NCBI RefSeq assembly: GCF_000018685.1
Contig: NC_010001.1
Location: 1,256,001-1,320,000, forward strand
From: Lachnoclostridium phytofermentans ISDg
Lineage (GTDB): Bacteria; Bacillota; Clostridia; Lachnospirales; Lachnospiraceae
DNA length: 64,000 nt
Direction of reading: 5' to 3'
The notes beneath the pieces were generated by a model. The model saw only the letters and a list, made by a program, of their open reading frames with translations, searched no databases and had not been told where the DNA came from. This document shows positions 25,508 through 35,232 of the stretch, piece after piece. Within the stretch, counting starts at the first letter, position 1, and every line of letters begins with the position of its first letter. The position numbers were made by a program, and so were the translations under genes.

Positions 25508-26416
25508 TTGCGAGAAAAAAACAAGATTAAACGCAAATATAAGTTAAGAGATTATGAAGCTTTCCTTTGGATTTTGCCAGGTATTGTTTTATTATTAATC
25601 TTTTCCTATTATCCTCCGATTTCAGCATTTTTTTATTCATTAACTGACTGGAATGCAAATAGGGCTAACTTTATTGGTTTGCAAAATTTTAAAGAATTAT
25701 TAACAGATCAAATCTTTTGGAATGCATTAAAAACATCGATATTTTTAACTGTTGTTGGTATTTTAGTGGGTAATATAGCAACGATTTTCTTAGCAGAGCT
25801 TTTATTTAACTTAAAAAGAAAAAAAGCAAGCTCAACATATCGTTTTCTTTTTGTACTCCCTTGTTTGGTACCTGGAATTGTCACAATGCTATTATGGAAT
25901 AAAATTATTTTTGCAGTAAATGAGACTGGACTGGCAAATGCAATTTTAATGAAAATAGGGCTGATTGATAATCCACTTACTTGGTATGCCGGAGATAAAA
26001 CAGTTCTACTTAGTTTGATTTTAACCAATTTCCCTTGGGTAGCAGGTACTTCTTTTTTGATTTATCTAGCAGGATTACAGGGAATTCCTGAGTCTATTAT
26101 CGAAGCAGCCGAGTTAGATGGTATCACAATTTTAAAGCGAATTAGATATATAGATTTTGCATACATAAGAGGTCAGATTAAGTACTTCCTCATTTTAGGG
26201 TTTATTGGAGGATTGCAAAACTATAGCATGCAGCTCCTTTTTACAAAGGGAGGACCTTTCTATAAGAGTATGGTACCAGGATATTATATCTATTGGCAGG
26301 CCTTTAACAATACTAGGTTTGGATATGCTTGCGCTTGTGGGGTTGTTATGTTTGTAATTATTTTCAGTGTTACTATATTTACAAATAAAATGAAATCGTC
26401 AGAGGAGGTAATGTAA
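25508..26416 (+). CDS. Sugar ABC transporter permease (UgpA/LplB type)
   Basis: 302 residues with six membrane segments. FLWILPGIVLLLIFSYYPPI is the first segment, and AAELDGITILKRIRYIDFAY (near 200) is the EAA loop that contacts the ATPase. It starts at TTG 25508 with AAGGAGG upstream. It overlaps the stop of this gene with the start of the next by one base, indicating translational coupling. No ATPase gene occurs in the operon, so a shared MsiK/MalK-type ATPase elsewhere must energise it. Confidence 0.9.
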   Translation: MREKNKIKRKYKLRDYEAFLWILPGIVLLLIFSYYPPISAFFYSLTDWNANRANFIGLQNFKELLTDQIFWNALKTSIFLTVVGILVGNIATIFLAELLFNLKRKKASSTYRFLFVLPCLVPGIVTMLLWNKIIFAVNETGLANAILMKIGLIDNPLTWYAGDKTVLLSLILTNFPWVAGTSFLIYLAGLQGIPESIIEAAELDGITILKRIRYIDFAYIRGQIKYFLILGFIGGLQNYSMQLLFTKGGPFYKSMVPGYYIYWQAFNNTRFGYACACGVVMFVIIFSVTIFTNKMKSSEEVM

Positions 26417-27258
26417 TGAAGCTACAGAAAAAGAAATCCTCCATTGGCCAGTGGATATGTCACATTATCCTATTGATACTTCTATTTCTTGTTATGTTTC
26501 CAATATTTTTAATGATAATCAAAAGTTTCAAAACCATAGAACAAGAGATCCACAATCCTTTTGCTGTAACAGTTCCTTTCTATTTTAAAAACTACTCCTT
26601 AGCTTGGAAGTACATTAGTGGTTATATTTTGAATACAGTCCTTATTGCTGTATTATGTACGTTAGGAATTGTTACTGTAAGTAGTAGTATGGCCTATGGA
26701 TTTACAAGATACCAGTTCCCGTTCAAGAATGTGCTTTTTATGCTAGTTCTCTCATTGATGATGATACCAGCGGTTTTAACTTTAGTACCGCAATATTGTA
26801 TGGTTAAAGATTTTGGACTTATTAACACAAGACTTGGTGTTATTTTACCGACGATTGCAGGATCTTTGCCTTTTGGAACTTTTTTATTAAAAACTTTTTT
26901 TAGTGGATTACCAGGTGATTTATTTGAGGCAGCTGATATCGACGGTGCAAATTCAATCACTAAGTTTTCAAAAATTGCATTACCGTTATCAACCCCGATT
27001 TTAGCGACATTAGGTTTAACGAGTTTTTTGAATTCATGGAATGATCTTATATGGCCACAACTGGTACTAAGGAAAGAAAGTTTACAGACATTAACTATAG
27101 CAATGACTTCATTTACAACCAATTATTATTCTACAACACATAGCTATGCAGTCCCTTTAGCAGGTTATGTAATTGCGAGTGCTCCACTAATAATTCTTTT
27201 TATGCTTACTTCAAAGCAGTTTATACGAGGTTTGACCAGTGGAGCGATTAAGATGTAG
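26416..27258 (+). CDS. Sugar ABC transporter permease (MalG/UgpE type)
   Basis: 280 residues, six membrane segments. The EAA loop is FEAADIDGANSITKFSKIAL (near 175-195), and SWNDLIWPQLVL is a conserved motif of CUT1 second permeases. It is coupled to the preceding permease (ATGA overlap) and forms the heterodimeric channel with it. GGAGGTA lies upstream of ATG 26416. Confidence 0.92.
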   Translation: MKLQKKKSSIGQWICHIILLILLFLVMFPIFLMIIKSFKTIEQEIHNPFAVTVPFYFKNYSLAWKYISGYILNTVLIAVLCTLGIVTVSSSMAYGFTRYQFPFKNVLFMLVLSLMMIPAVLTLVPQYCMVKDFGLINTRLGVILPTIAGSLPFGTFLLKTFFSGLPGDLFEAADIDGANSITKFSKIALPLSTPILATLGLTSFLNSWNDLIWPQLVLRKESLQTLTIAMTSFTTNYYSTTHSYAVPLAGYVIASAPLIILFMLTSKQFIRGLTSGAIKM

Positions 27259-27279
27259 ATGAGAGTAGGAGGAGAGAGA

Positions 27280-28356
27280 TTGAAAATTCGTAACTTTAGT
27301 AGTCTTGCTTTGTTAATAGCTACTTCGCTATTATTAGCAGGCTGTAAGAGAATAGAAACAAGTACACAACCGCTAGATACAGAAGTTCAGAAAAATGAAG
27401 TAGAGAATAGTGAAGAGGAACTGGGTATGATAAAAGATGGGATAGAAAAAGGGGACATAAAAGAAGTGCAGGTGTTTGCTGATAGAAATTTTAAGAATGG
27501 ATTTTTTGTAAGATCTCAGACAGATGGAGTTGCAACTCCACTAGGCGTAATTACTTTTGAACAGACGGAGATAGAACCAAGCTGGTCTATCGGTCAGTGG
27601 TATTGTGGTTACTATTATCGACAGAACCAAAGTTTATACGATTCTTATAATTTTCTCAAAGCAAAACGGACGGATAATGATTCTAAACATACCTTTGTTG
27701 ATGCCAGCAAAAAGGTTACTTTAGATACCGAAACAGGTGAAATGTACTTGAGATTAGAGGGAAGTAAGGAATATTTAGAACCAAGAGAGCAAAATCAACC
27801 ATGGCCGCATTTATTATTTGAATATAATACTGAAGAGCAATTTAAGGTTTCGGAGCTGAAATCACTTCGTTTTAATACAGAATTTACAATTACTAAAATG
27901 AAAAGTGGATTTGTTAATGAAGCTCAAATTGATCCTAATTTACATACTGCACAGTTCGTATTTTATATTATAGTTAAAAATACAAATCCTGCTAGTCCTG
28001 ATTTTAATAATTTTATATGGTTTGGACTAAATCTTTATGATGCGAGGTGGGAGATTGTTCCTGCGTATGCATCTCAAGACTCTGGTAAAGAGATTAATAC
28101 GGGAGCCTTTATTTACCAGCCAATTTCGTCAACCTATTGCAAGGTTCCAACCAGGGTGGCGGAACAACAGATAATTGATTATGATTTACTCCCACGGATA
28201 GAAGATGCATTAACAGCAGCAAAACAAGCTGGGTTTTTAAAAAATACCCATTGGGAAGATTTAAGTTTATGTGGAGGCAATTTTGGATTTGAGGTAACAG
28301 GAACTTATGACATTGCTGCTGAAATATCAAAGCTTGATCTTTGGGCAGGAAAATAG
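27280..28356 (+). CDS. Unknown lipoprotein, paralogue of the next gene
   Basis: 358 residues from TTG 27280 (GGAGGAGAG upstream); ATG 27259 abuts the preceding stop and lacks a site. The signal LALLIATSLLLAGC places it outside the membrane. Residues about 70-358 align with the cytosolic protein encoded next: shared W.IGQWYC/WKIAQWCS, LHTAQF/LHTIQF, IWFGLN/YWFGIS, QDSGKEINTGAFIY/QDGGKEENTGKFIY, and NFGFEVTGTYD/NIGFEVTGTFE. Predominantly strand-rich; no catalytic motif recognised. Context suggests binding or processing of the operon's carbohydrate at the cell surface. Confidence 0.72.
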   Translation: MKIRNFSSLALLIATSLLLAGCKRIETSTQPLDTEVQKNEVENSEEELGMIKDGIEKGDIKEVQVFADRNFKNGFFVRSQTDGVATPLGVITFEQTEIEPSWSIGQWYCGYYYRQNQSLYDSYNFLKAKRTDNDSKHTFVDASKKVTLDTETGEMYLRLEGSKEYLEPREQNQPWPHLLFEYNTEEQFKVSELKSLRFNTEFTITKMKSGFVNEAQIDPNLHTAQFVFYIIVKNTNPASPDFNNFIWFGLNLYDARWEIVPAYASQDSGKEINTGAFIYQPISSTYCKVPTRVAEQQIIDYDLLPRIEDALTAAKQAGFLKNTHWEDLSLCGGNFGFEVTGTYDIAAEISKLDLWAGK

Positions 28357-28373
28357 TTTAGTTAGGGAGGGTT

Positions 28374-29231
28374 ATGAAACAGATTATAGTTGATTCAGAT
28401 TTTAAACGTGGATTTGCCTTATGTCATACAGATGGCTTAATAACCAAAAATCCTATTAGAATATTAAATTTTGGGGGATTGGCAGAGGAAAACCCAGTTT
28501 GGAAGATAGCGCAATGGTGTAGTCAGTATAATCTTGCAAACGGGACAGAAACTGTATTATCCGATGCTTCCTATGAATACAGAGATAGCAGTAAATACGT
28601 TAAAACGCATCGCGGTAAGGGTGTGATTGAATTTGGTTTAAATGCCTCTAAGGAATATAGTCATCCTCGAGCAGAAGGAGAGGGTTGGCCGCATATACTT
28701 TTGGAACAAGAATTTGCAACAGATTATTATTGCCGTGATTTGCAACGTTTAGAGCAAGCGGTTGGATTTAGAATTACAAAGTTTAAAAACTATATGAAAG
28801 AAGTGGAGCAAACAGATTTGCATACGATCCAATTCCAATGGTTTTTATCAATAGAAAATCGAAACGTGCAATCTAAGGGATACCATGATTTTTATTGGTT
28901 TGGTATATCCTATTTTGATTATCCGCGATATAGTTATCCACCAGGTTTCCAGGCTCAGGATGGCGGGAAGGAAGAAAATACAGGTAAATTTATATATATA
29001 ATTCCTTCTAAGTCTATTTTAAAAAAGCCTGTTATCATAGGCGAGGAAAATTTAATTAGAGCAGATACATTGAAAGAAGTTGAAAATGCATTTTTTGTGG
29101 CAAAAGAAAGAGGTTTTTTAAAGGATAGTAACTGGGAGGATATGTGTATTTCCAATATGAACATAGGATTTGAAGTAACCGGAACATTCGAAGTGGAAGC
29201 GGTAATAAATGAAATTCAAATAATTGTTTAA
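28374..29231 (+). CDS. Unknown cytosolic protein, paralogue of the preceding lipoprotein
   Basis: 285 residues without signal peptide or membrane segment, starting at ATG 28374 after GGGAGGGTT. It shares the motifs listed for the preceding protein in the same order, so the two arose by duplication and differ in cell location. Conserved Trp, Asp and Glu (WPHILLEQE, DFYWFGISYFDYPRY, WEDMCISN) would suit a carbohydrate-binding or hydrolytic beta-sandwich, but I cannot name a family. It lies between transporter and GH65 genes in one operon. Confidence 0.7.
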   Translation: MKQIIVDSDFKRGFALCHTDGLITKNPIRILNFGGLAEENPVWKIAQWCSQYNLANGTETVLSDASYEYRDSSKYVKTHRGKGVIEFGLNASKEYSHPRAEGEGWPHILLEQEFATDYYCRDLQRLEQAVGFRITKFKNYMKEVEQTDLHTIQFQWFLSIENRNVQSKGYHDFYWFGISYFDYPRYSYPPGFQAQDGGKEENTGKFIYIIPSKSILKKPVIIGEENLIRADTLKEVENAFFVAKERGFLKDSNWEDMCISNMNIGFEVTGTFEVEAVINEIQIIV

Positions 29232-29246
29232 TGAAGGAGAATAAGC

Positions 29247-31442
29247 ATGAAAAAATTCTGGAAGGTGTTATTGTGTGCATTAGTATCGATTTGCACGGTG
29301 TTATCAATGAATGGGGTTTATGTAAGTGCAGAGGAAACGTTTACTGTAAATGATGGAAAGACAACAGATTTCATTGAAGGATGGCCAGGCATGGGGACAA
29401 TGGGGGCATATGTCAATGAAATAGGCGAAACTGTAATTGGAGCAGATATGCCTATGGGATTTGGTCATAGATTACAAAATTTATATCGTGTTGATTTATA
29501 TACTCAGGAAATTAACTATACAATGACTGTTCCAGATGGTGCATTAGGATTCTATGCTCTTGTACAGGCAGAATTTATTAATCAGGGTGCATCCTTAGCG
29601 TTTGTAATAAATCGTACAGAAGCAGGTACTACCACCTTGTTGATTGGTCAAAGCCATGAAGCAGCAGATCTTACTCTGGTTAAGGGTTTAGAGTTAAAAG
29701 ATAAAGCAGAACATACCTTGGATATTAAATTTGAAAAAGCAGATGGTGGCGTAGTATTACATATCACGGCAGATGGAAATTCTGAAGATATTATGATTAG
29801 CGATGAAGTGCTAGCAGCTTGTTTAGGAACTACAGATGGTTCAATTAATAGTTCTTTAAATCAAATTATTGGTGGATGGAATGGAATAATTGGAACAGTA
29901 ATTCATTCCTATACTGATGCAAATAGAGCTACTTACATTGAAAGTACCAAATCAGAATTTGAAGAGTATAGTACTAAAATTAATGCTGCCAAAGCTAGTG
30001 CTGACAGATTAAATAGTGATTCCAATATAGCAGATTTTGTAGCAGTAAGAAAAGAGGCTGCTCTCGTTGAGATTGCGATTCAACATTCATCTTTACGCAA
30101 TTATGAGAGAACACTATTAAAAAATGAATTAAAAAAAGTCTATGAGTCAATTGGTAAGCATGGTACAGAAGATACTGATTTTCAAGAGTTAATTATAATA
30201 GCTTCCTATATAGAAGTATTTTCAGAAAAAGCTACAGTAAGTTCTTTGGTATCGAAAGAAGATACACAAGCTGCAGAAAATTTAAAGACAACGATTGATT
30301 ATGATAGATTTCTTGAATATGAAGATAATGAAAAATATGCAGAGTACATAGCAAACGTAAAGTCAAAGTATGCAGATGCAAGAAATAATTTAAATACTGT
30401 AAAAGATAAGATTGTCCTCAATGATATTGAAGCATTTGAAACAATGGTAAATGATTTATCAAGTGATGAAAAAATTCAAAAAGCTGGTGATGGTAAGAAT
30501 ATAATTATTTTATCCAATGCATTATTAGCAAATCAAGAGAATTACGGAGAAAGGGTTGCAGCTGCTTCTAAAACTCTTAGTAAGGCTATGAAATCTTATG
30601 CTGGAGAGCTTGCTAAATCATGGGATATTTATAATGTATCTTTTGTAAAAGCAAACGAACAAGGTGGTATAGATTTTTCTGCAACGGACTACTATAACGA
30701 CGATCCAGCAAGTGATGTAGGTATTTCATATCGAGATAAATTAAAGTTAGATGGACTAAGTGTAGAGTTTACTTATAATTCAGGTAACCTTGGCGCGAAT
30801 GTGTGGTTGGGACTACATTTCTTTAATGAACTAGATGTGATGCATATATCAGAAACAGATAATTATGCAGCGTCTACCGGTATTACTACATTAATTGTTC
30901 CTAAGTCAGATTCAACTGATTTTCAAATGGGATACCCTAAATTATATGGAAATTGTCCAATGGAAGGATGGCCGACGGTACCAGTAGGTACTATAGGAAC
31001 TAAATTCAAATTAGAGTTTAAGAAAAATGCTGATGTATATGAAGTATATGTGACAGCAAATGATGGTGAGAGCACACTTTTGCATAAAATGGATGCAGAA
31101 GTCTTAGAAACATATCTTACTAATGGAGAAGGGTATTTGAATATAGGTTGCTGTGATAAGGACTTAGGCCAATGCAGTATAACGCTTCATACGATCAATG
31201 GTAAACCAGCTTCATCCTTAGTAGCTACTAATGTCTATGTAGATACAGAGGATGTAGTGGAAAAGGGAGAAGAGACAACTCCAGTACCAACTAGTAACCC
31301 AGAAGAAAATGAAGTTATTTCAGAAGAAAATGTCATAAAAGACAAGGGGAATGTTCTTATACCGATTGTAATTGTTGTGGTAGTTCTTGTAGTGAGTTGT
31401 ATTGTGATTTTTGTATTGAAGAAAAAACAGAAGAAAAATTAG
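29247..31442 (+). CDS. Membrane-anchored surface protein with two lectin-like regions
   Basis: 731 residues. Signal peptide 1-28 (VYVSAEE cut). Residues about 30-225 are strand-rich with a concanavalin-like feel (FIEGWPGMGTMGAYV, LQNLYRVDLYTQEINYTM). Residues 226-465 are helical, probably coiled. Residues 466-665 form a second strand-rich region resembling the first (WLGLHFFNELDVMH, GCPMEGWP-like NCPMEGWP). An acidic Pro/Thr/Glu stalk runs to about 700, and a membrane segment (VLIPIVIVVVVLVVSCIVIF) with a KKKQKKN tail closes it. It probably displays sugar-binding domains on the cell surface. No catalytic residues recognised. Confidence 0.75.
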   Translation: MKKFWKVLLCALVSICTVLSMNGVYVSAEETFTVNDGKTTDFIEGWPGMGTMGAYVNEIGETVIGADMPMGFGHRLQNLYRVDLYTQEINYTMTVPDGALGFYALVQAEFINQGASLAFVINRTEAGTTTLLIGQSHEAADLTLVKGLELKDKAEHTLDIKFEKADGGVVLHITADGNSEDIMISDEVLAACLGTTDGSINSSLNQIIGGWNGIIGTVIHSYTDANRATYIESTKSEFEEYSTKINAAKASADRLNSDSNIADFVAVRKEAALVEIAIQHSSLRNYERTLLKNELKKVYESIGKHGTEDTDFQELIIIASYIEVFSEKATVSSLVSKEDTQAAENLKTTIDYDRFLEYEDNEKYAEYIANVKSKYADARNNLNTVKDKIVLNDIEAFETMVNDLSSDEKIQKAGDGKNIIILSNALLANQENYGERVAAASKTLSKAMKSYAGELAKSWDIYNVSFVKANEQGGIDFSATDYYNDDPASDVGISYRDKLKLDGLSVEFTYNSGNLGANVWLGLHFFNELDVMHISETDNYAASTGITTLIVPKSDSTDFQMGYPKLYGNCPMEGWPTVPVGTIGTKFKLEFKKNADVYEVYVTANDGESTLLHKMDAEVLETYLTNGEGYLNIGCCDKDLGQCSITLHTINGKPASSLVATNVYVDTEDVVEKGEETTPVPTSNPEENEVISEENVIKDKGNVLIPIVIVVVVLVVSCIVIFVLKKKQKKN

Positions 31443-31511
31443 TTCATACAATTTCGTGCTAATAAAGCTGTTAATACGAAGACAGTCTATAACACATCTT
31501 GTAATTCAAAA

Positions 31512-31546
31512 CTGAAACTGTTAGAGAATACCTTTAACAGTTTCAG
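31512..31546 (+). terminator. Intercistronic hairpin within the sugar operon
   Basis: CTGAAACTGTTA and TAACAGTTTCAG, a perfect 12-bp inverted repeat with an 11-base loop and no T-run. Likely a processing or attenuation point between the surface protein and the GH65 gene rather than a full terminator. Confidence 0.55.
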
Positions 31547-31568
31547 TAATAACTAATCGAGGGTGCTT

Positions 31569-33839
31569 ATGTTAATTCATGAAGATAATAGATATATAGT
31601 TGAAAAAGAATATAATCTAGTTACAGAGCCACAAAATGCTTCCCTTTTTACAACGGGGAATGGATATATGGGGGTTAGAGGAAGTCTAGAGGAATTTGGA
31701 TCGACTAGAATACAAGGTAGCTTTATTCGAGGTTTTGTTGATGAAATAATCGAAGTAATAGAGCCTTTTTGTGATAATGAATATATGAAAAAGTATTATT
31801 TTGATGAGGAGAAATTGAAGAAATTTGATAAGCAAATTTCATGTATTAATCTTGTCGACTTTCTTTTAATACGTTTTCGTATTGGTGATGAGATATTTTA
31901 TCCATGGGAAGGTGAAATCTTATCTTGGGAGAGAAGGCTCGATACTTCTCAAAGCATATTCCAAAGAAGTGTAACATGGAAAGATAAGATGGGTAATATA
32001 ACTGTTTTTGAATTTGAGCGCTTTGCGTCCTATGATGAAGAACATCGATACTGTATGAGAGCAATGGCTAAGCCACAAAATCATTTTTTACCAGTTGAAA
32101 TTATCTCTGGTATTGATACAGACGTGAGAACTGGTGGACAAAGAGTTTTACAGTTTATTAATAATCAAATTTTGAATAATGGTTTGATTTCTTGCTTTCA
32201 ATCAGGGAAAAGGTACGGTATTACTTGCAAGATTGCTGTTAAAAATTCTTTTTTTATGGATGGAAAACTACAGCATTCTATAGGTGAACAGCAAGAGAAT
32301 TTATTGTTAAACAAAGCATTGATGCCAGGTGGAGGACGTGAGTATTGCGTTGAAAAAACTATCTACCTTACGACGGACAGGGATTGTGATCCACTATTTG
32401 ATACAATCGATACAGTATTGTTAGATGTTGGTACATATGATGCTTATAAAGAGGCCCATATCAGAGAATGGAGTCAATTTTTTTCAAATTTTGATATAAA
32501 GATTTTGGGTGATGATCGAAAGGATGCACAGTTGCGTTTTGCAACCTATCATGCAGTAATTACTGGGGACAGAAATAATAGTATCCATAGCCTCTCAGCA
32601 AAAGGTCTAACTGGCGAGCGGTATAATCAGTTTGTATGGTGGGATTGTGAAATATATCAATTACCAATTTTCATCCATGCTTTTCCTGAAGTAGCAAAAC
32701 ATGCTCTTATTTATCGTTATGATAGATTAGAAGAAGCGAGAGAAAATGCTAAGTTAGAGGGGTGTAAGGGTGCTAGATACCCTTTCGTATCTTCTTTAGA
32801 GGGAAAGGAACATGTCTGGATTTATGCTAGGCATCCATTTTTGCAAGTTCATATTACTGCTGATATTGGGTTTGGTATCATTAATTACTTTATAAACACA
32901 CTTGATTATGAATTTATGGAGCTCTATGGATTTGAAATGCTTTATGAAATCTGTCGCTATTGGGTCAGTAAAGTCATATTAAAAGATGGTACTTATCAAT
33001 TACTAGGGGTTACAGGGACAGATGAACATCATCCATACGTAGATAATGATGCATATACAAACTATATAGTGCAATATGTTCTTCAAGAAACAATACTACT
33101 TGATAGCCAATACTCAAGTACAAAAGTAAGAGATAAAATAGGAATAACAGTTAATGAATTAAAGGATATTGAGCAAGTTTCAAGATTGTTATATTTACCG
33201 TTAGAAAAATCAGGTTTGATTCCCCAATTCGATGGATATTTTGACTTAAGCAGAGATTTAGAGGTAGATGGAAGCGGTACAGGTAAAAATTTTCAAATGA
33301 AACAAGCAGGCTTATATCATAAGAGTCAAGTCATTAAGCAACCTGATGTTATGCTTTTATTTAGTTACTTAAATTTTGAAATTAAGAATAGCAGATATGA
33401 AGAAAATTGGGATTATTATGAGAAAATGTGCGAATCGTCTTCTTCCTTAACGTTTCCAGTTCATGCAATTTGTTCTGCAGATGCGAATCGTATGCTTTCC
33501 TTTTTAAATTATTTCAATGAAACAGTAAATATTGATTTATTAGATATCCACCATTGTGCTTGGCAGGGTGTTCATGCAGGGTGTTTATCAGGTGCTTGGT
33601 ATGCGATTTTTCGAGGGTTGATGGGAATTGTTACAAGAATTGATTGTATACAAATTAATCCGAAGTTAATTCCTTTTTGGCAAGGAGTAGAGCTTTCTTT
33701 TATCTATCAAACAAAAAAAATTAAGGCTACTTTAAATGGGAATGTATTTACTTTAGGTAGTGAAGATAAGAAAGAAATCTCGGTTTATTTTCAAGGAAAA
33801 AGATATGCTTTTGTTGACAGATTGGAGGTATCCTTCTGA
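31569..33839 (+). CDS. Glycoside hydrolase family 65 disaccharide phosphorylase
   Basis: 756 residues, the usual length for GH65. Order of landmarks: N-terminal beta-sandwich (FTTGNGYMGVRGSLEE), linker, (alpha/alpha)6 barrel with FVWWDCEIYQLPIFIHAFPE, GARYPFVSS, and TGTDEHHPYVDNDAYTN, in which Glu486 is the general acid. Then KQPDVMLLF, and the phosphate-binding HAGCLSGAWYA region. GH65 enzymes split alpha-glucosidic disaccharides with phosphate, inverting to beta-glucose 1-phosphate, which the beta-phosphoglucomutase at 35233 would use. TGTDEHH instead of the common TGPDEYH suggests a specificity other than maltose or trehalose. No signal: cytosolic. ATG 31569 follows GAGGG. Confidence 0.93.
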   Translation: MLIHEDNRYIVEKEYNLVTEPQNASLFTTGNGYMGVRGSLEEFGSTRIQGSFIRGFVDEIIEVIEPFCDNEYMKKYYFDEEKLKKFDKQISCINLVDFLLIRFRIGDEIFYPWEGEILSWERRLDTSQSIFQRSVTWKDKMGNITVFEFERFASYDEEHRYCMRAMAKPQNHFLPVEIISGIDTDVRTGGQRVLQFINNQILNNGLISCFQSGKRYGITCKIAVKNSFFMDGKLQHSIGEQQENLLLNKALMPGGGREYCVEKTIYLTTDRDCDPLFDTIDTVLLDVGTYDAYKEAHIREWSQFFSNFDIKILGDDRKDAQLRFATYHAVITGDRNNSIHSLSAKGLTGERYNQFVWWDCEIYQLPIFIHAFPEVAKHALIYRYDRLEEARENAKLEGCKGARYPFVSSLEGKEHVWIYARHPFLQVHITADIGFGIINYFINTLDYEFMELYGFEMLYEICRYWVSKVILKDGTYQLLGVTGTDEHHPYVDNDAYTNYIVQYVLQETILLDSQYSSTKVRDKIGITVNELKDIEQVSRLLYLPLEKSGLIPQFDGYFDLSRDLEVDGSGTGKNFQMKQAGLYHKSQVIKQPDVMLLFSYLNFEIKNSRYEENWDYYEKMCESSSSLTFPVHAICSADANRMLSFLNYFNETVNIDLLDIHHCAWQGVHAGCLSGAWYAIFRGLMGIVTRIDCIQINPKLIPFWQGVELSFIYQTKKIKATLNGNVFTLGSEDKKEISVYFQGKRYAFVDRLEVSF

Positions 33840-35104
33840 TGGTGAGAAAGGGAACAATACTTTTTTTACCAGTATTAATCTTATGTAGTTTAGTTAGTGG
33901 CTGTAATAGGAAAGAAAACAAGATAAATGAAAATAATGAAGTGTCTATGGAAAGTGACTCCTTGACATTAGGAGGTGAATGGAATGTGGAAGATCGTGTG
34001 AAACCACTTTGGAGTACAAAAAGAGTAGAAGAAGAAAGTGTGATGTTAGTTTCAGTTGATGGTGCAATGCCTTGCGGTAATTTGATTTTTAAGCCTACTA
34101 AAATTATAAGTGTGTATACTTATGATATGATAATGGGCATTAAGAGAGAATGGAAAGAAGGAGAGGACTTTGTTATAGATGATAATCAAATCACAGCACT
34201 CAGTGAGGATATACCATCTATGACATCAAAACAGGTTTTAGGGGAAGAGCGAATTCCAGGTTTTAATTATTCGGATATTCCTAGTGTTACAGCGGGACTG
34301 TATTTACCATTTACGGAGGGTACTGAAATTATATCTAAACAGATTTATGTAACTTATGAGCATGAAGATGAATTTCTTGGTCATGTACCAACGTATGCTC
34401 TGGAAAAATTACCACGAACGAAAGAAAAACTTAGGAATAAAGGAGAACTTCAATTATTTGTCTATGGAGATTCTATTTCAACAGGTGCAAATAGCACAGG
34501 GTATCTGAATGTCTATCCTTATAAAGACAGTTGGCCTGATATGGTTGCAAAAAATCTAAGCAGACACTATGATACGGAAGTTGTTTTATTGAATAAGGCT
34601 GTAGGTGGTTGGACAAGTGAAAATGCTATTAAAAGTACAGAGTCTACAGGTTGGGTTAAGGGGAAAGAAATTAAACAATCAGGTATTAAGGGAACACTTG
34701 GTGAGATGCCAGATTATTATCCTGATCTAGTTATCTTAGGTTTTGGTATGAACGATGCTACACTTGGAGTTGGAAAACAAGAGTATAAATTATATATGAA
34801 TAAAATAATTAAAACAATACGAGAGCGTAATAAGGATTGTGAATTTATTTTGTTAGGAAGTATGTTAGCAAATCCAATGGCTATCAATCAATCAAAAAAT
34901 CAAATTTCTTATTTTAAAATATTAGAAGAAATTGTGGAAGAAAATGAAGGAATTGTTGCTGTTAATATTGGCCAGATACATCAGGATTTATTAGATGCGG
35001 GCAAGGGTTATTTAGATATGACTAGTAACAATGTCAATCATCCAAATGATTTTTTTGCAAGTTGCTATGCTATGAGTATCTTGTCATTATTAATTAGCCA
35101 TTAA
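33839..35104 (+). CDS. SGNH/GDSL esterase lipoprotein
   Basis: 421 residues. Signal ending LVSGC at about 22 makes it a lipoprotein. Residues 40-190 are a strand-rich accessory domain as in two-domain carbohydrate esterases. Residues 200-421 form an SGNH hydrolase: FVYGDSIS with Ser212 (block I), GGWTS (block II Gly), GFGMND (block III Asn) and NVNHPND (block V Asp/His). It probably removes acetyl or other acyl groups from the imported sugar outside the cell. The ATG overlaps the GH65 stop by one base, so the two are translationally coupled. Confidence 0.85.
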   Translation: MVRKGTILFLPVLILCSLVSGCNRKENKINENNEVSMESDSLTLGGEWNVEDRVKPLWSTKRVEEESVMLVSVDGAMPCGNLIFKPTKIISVYTYDMIMGIKREWKEGEDFVIDDNQITALSEDIPSMTSKQVLGEERIPGFNYSDIPSVTAGLYLPFTEGTEIISKQIYVTYEHEDEFLGHVPTYALEKLPRTKEKLRNKGELQLFVYGDSISTGANSTGYLNVYPYKDSWPDMVAKNLSRHYDTEVVLLNKAVGGWTSENAIKSTESTGWVKGKEIKQSGIKGTLGEMPDYYPDLVILGFGMNDATLGVGKQEYKLYMNKIIKTIRERNKDCEFILLGSMLANPMAINQSKNQISYFKILEEIVEENEGIVAVNIGQIHQDLLDAGKGYLDMTSNNVNHPNDFFASCYAMSILSLLISH

Positions 35105-35232
35105 TGCTTGTCATTATCTTTATCCAATACCAAAACAACTCCGTATATAGAGTAAATCATTTTAGGAAAGACAGATAGGAATAACAAAGTCATAGACAAA
35201 AATCTCTAGATTCAAAAGAAAGGGGGGAGAAT

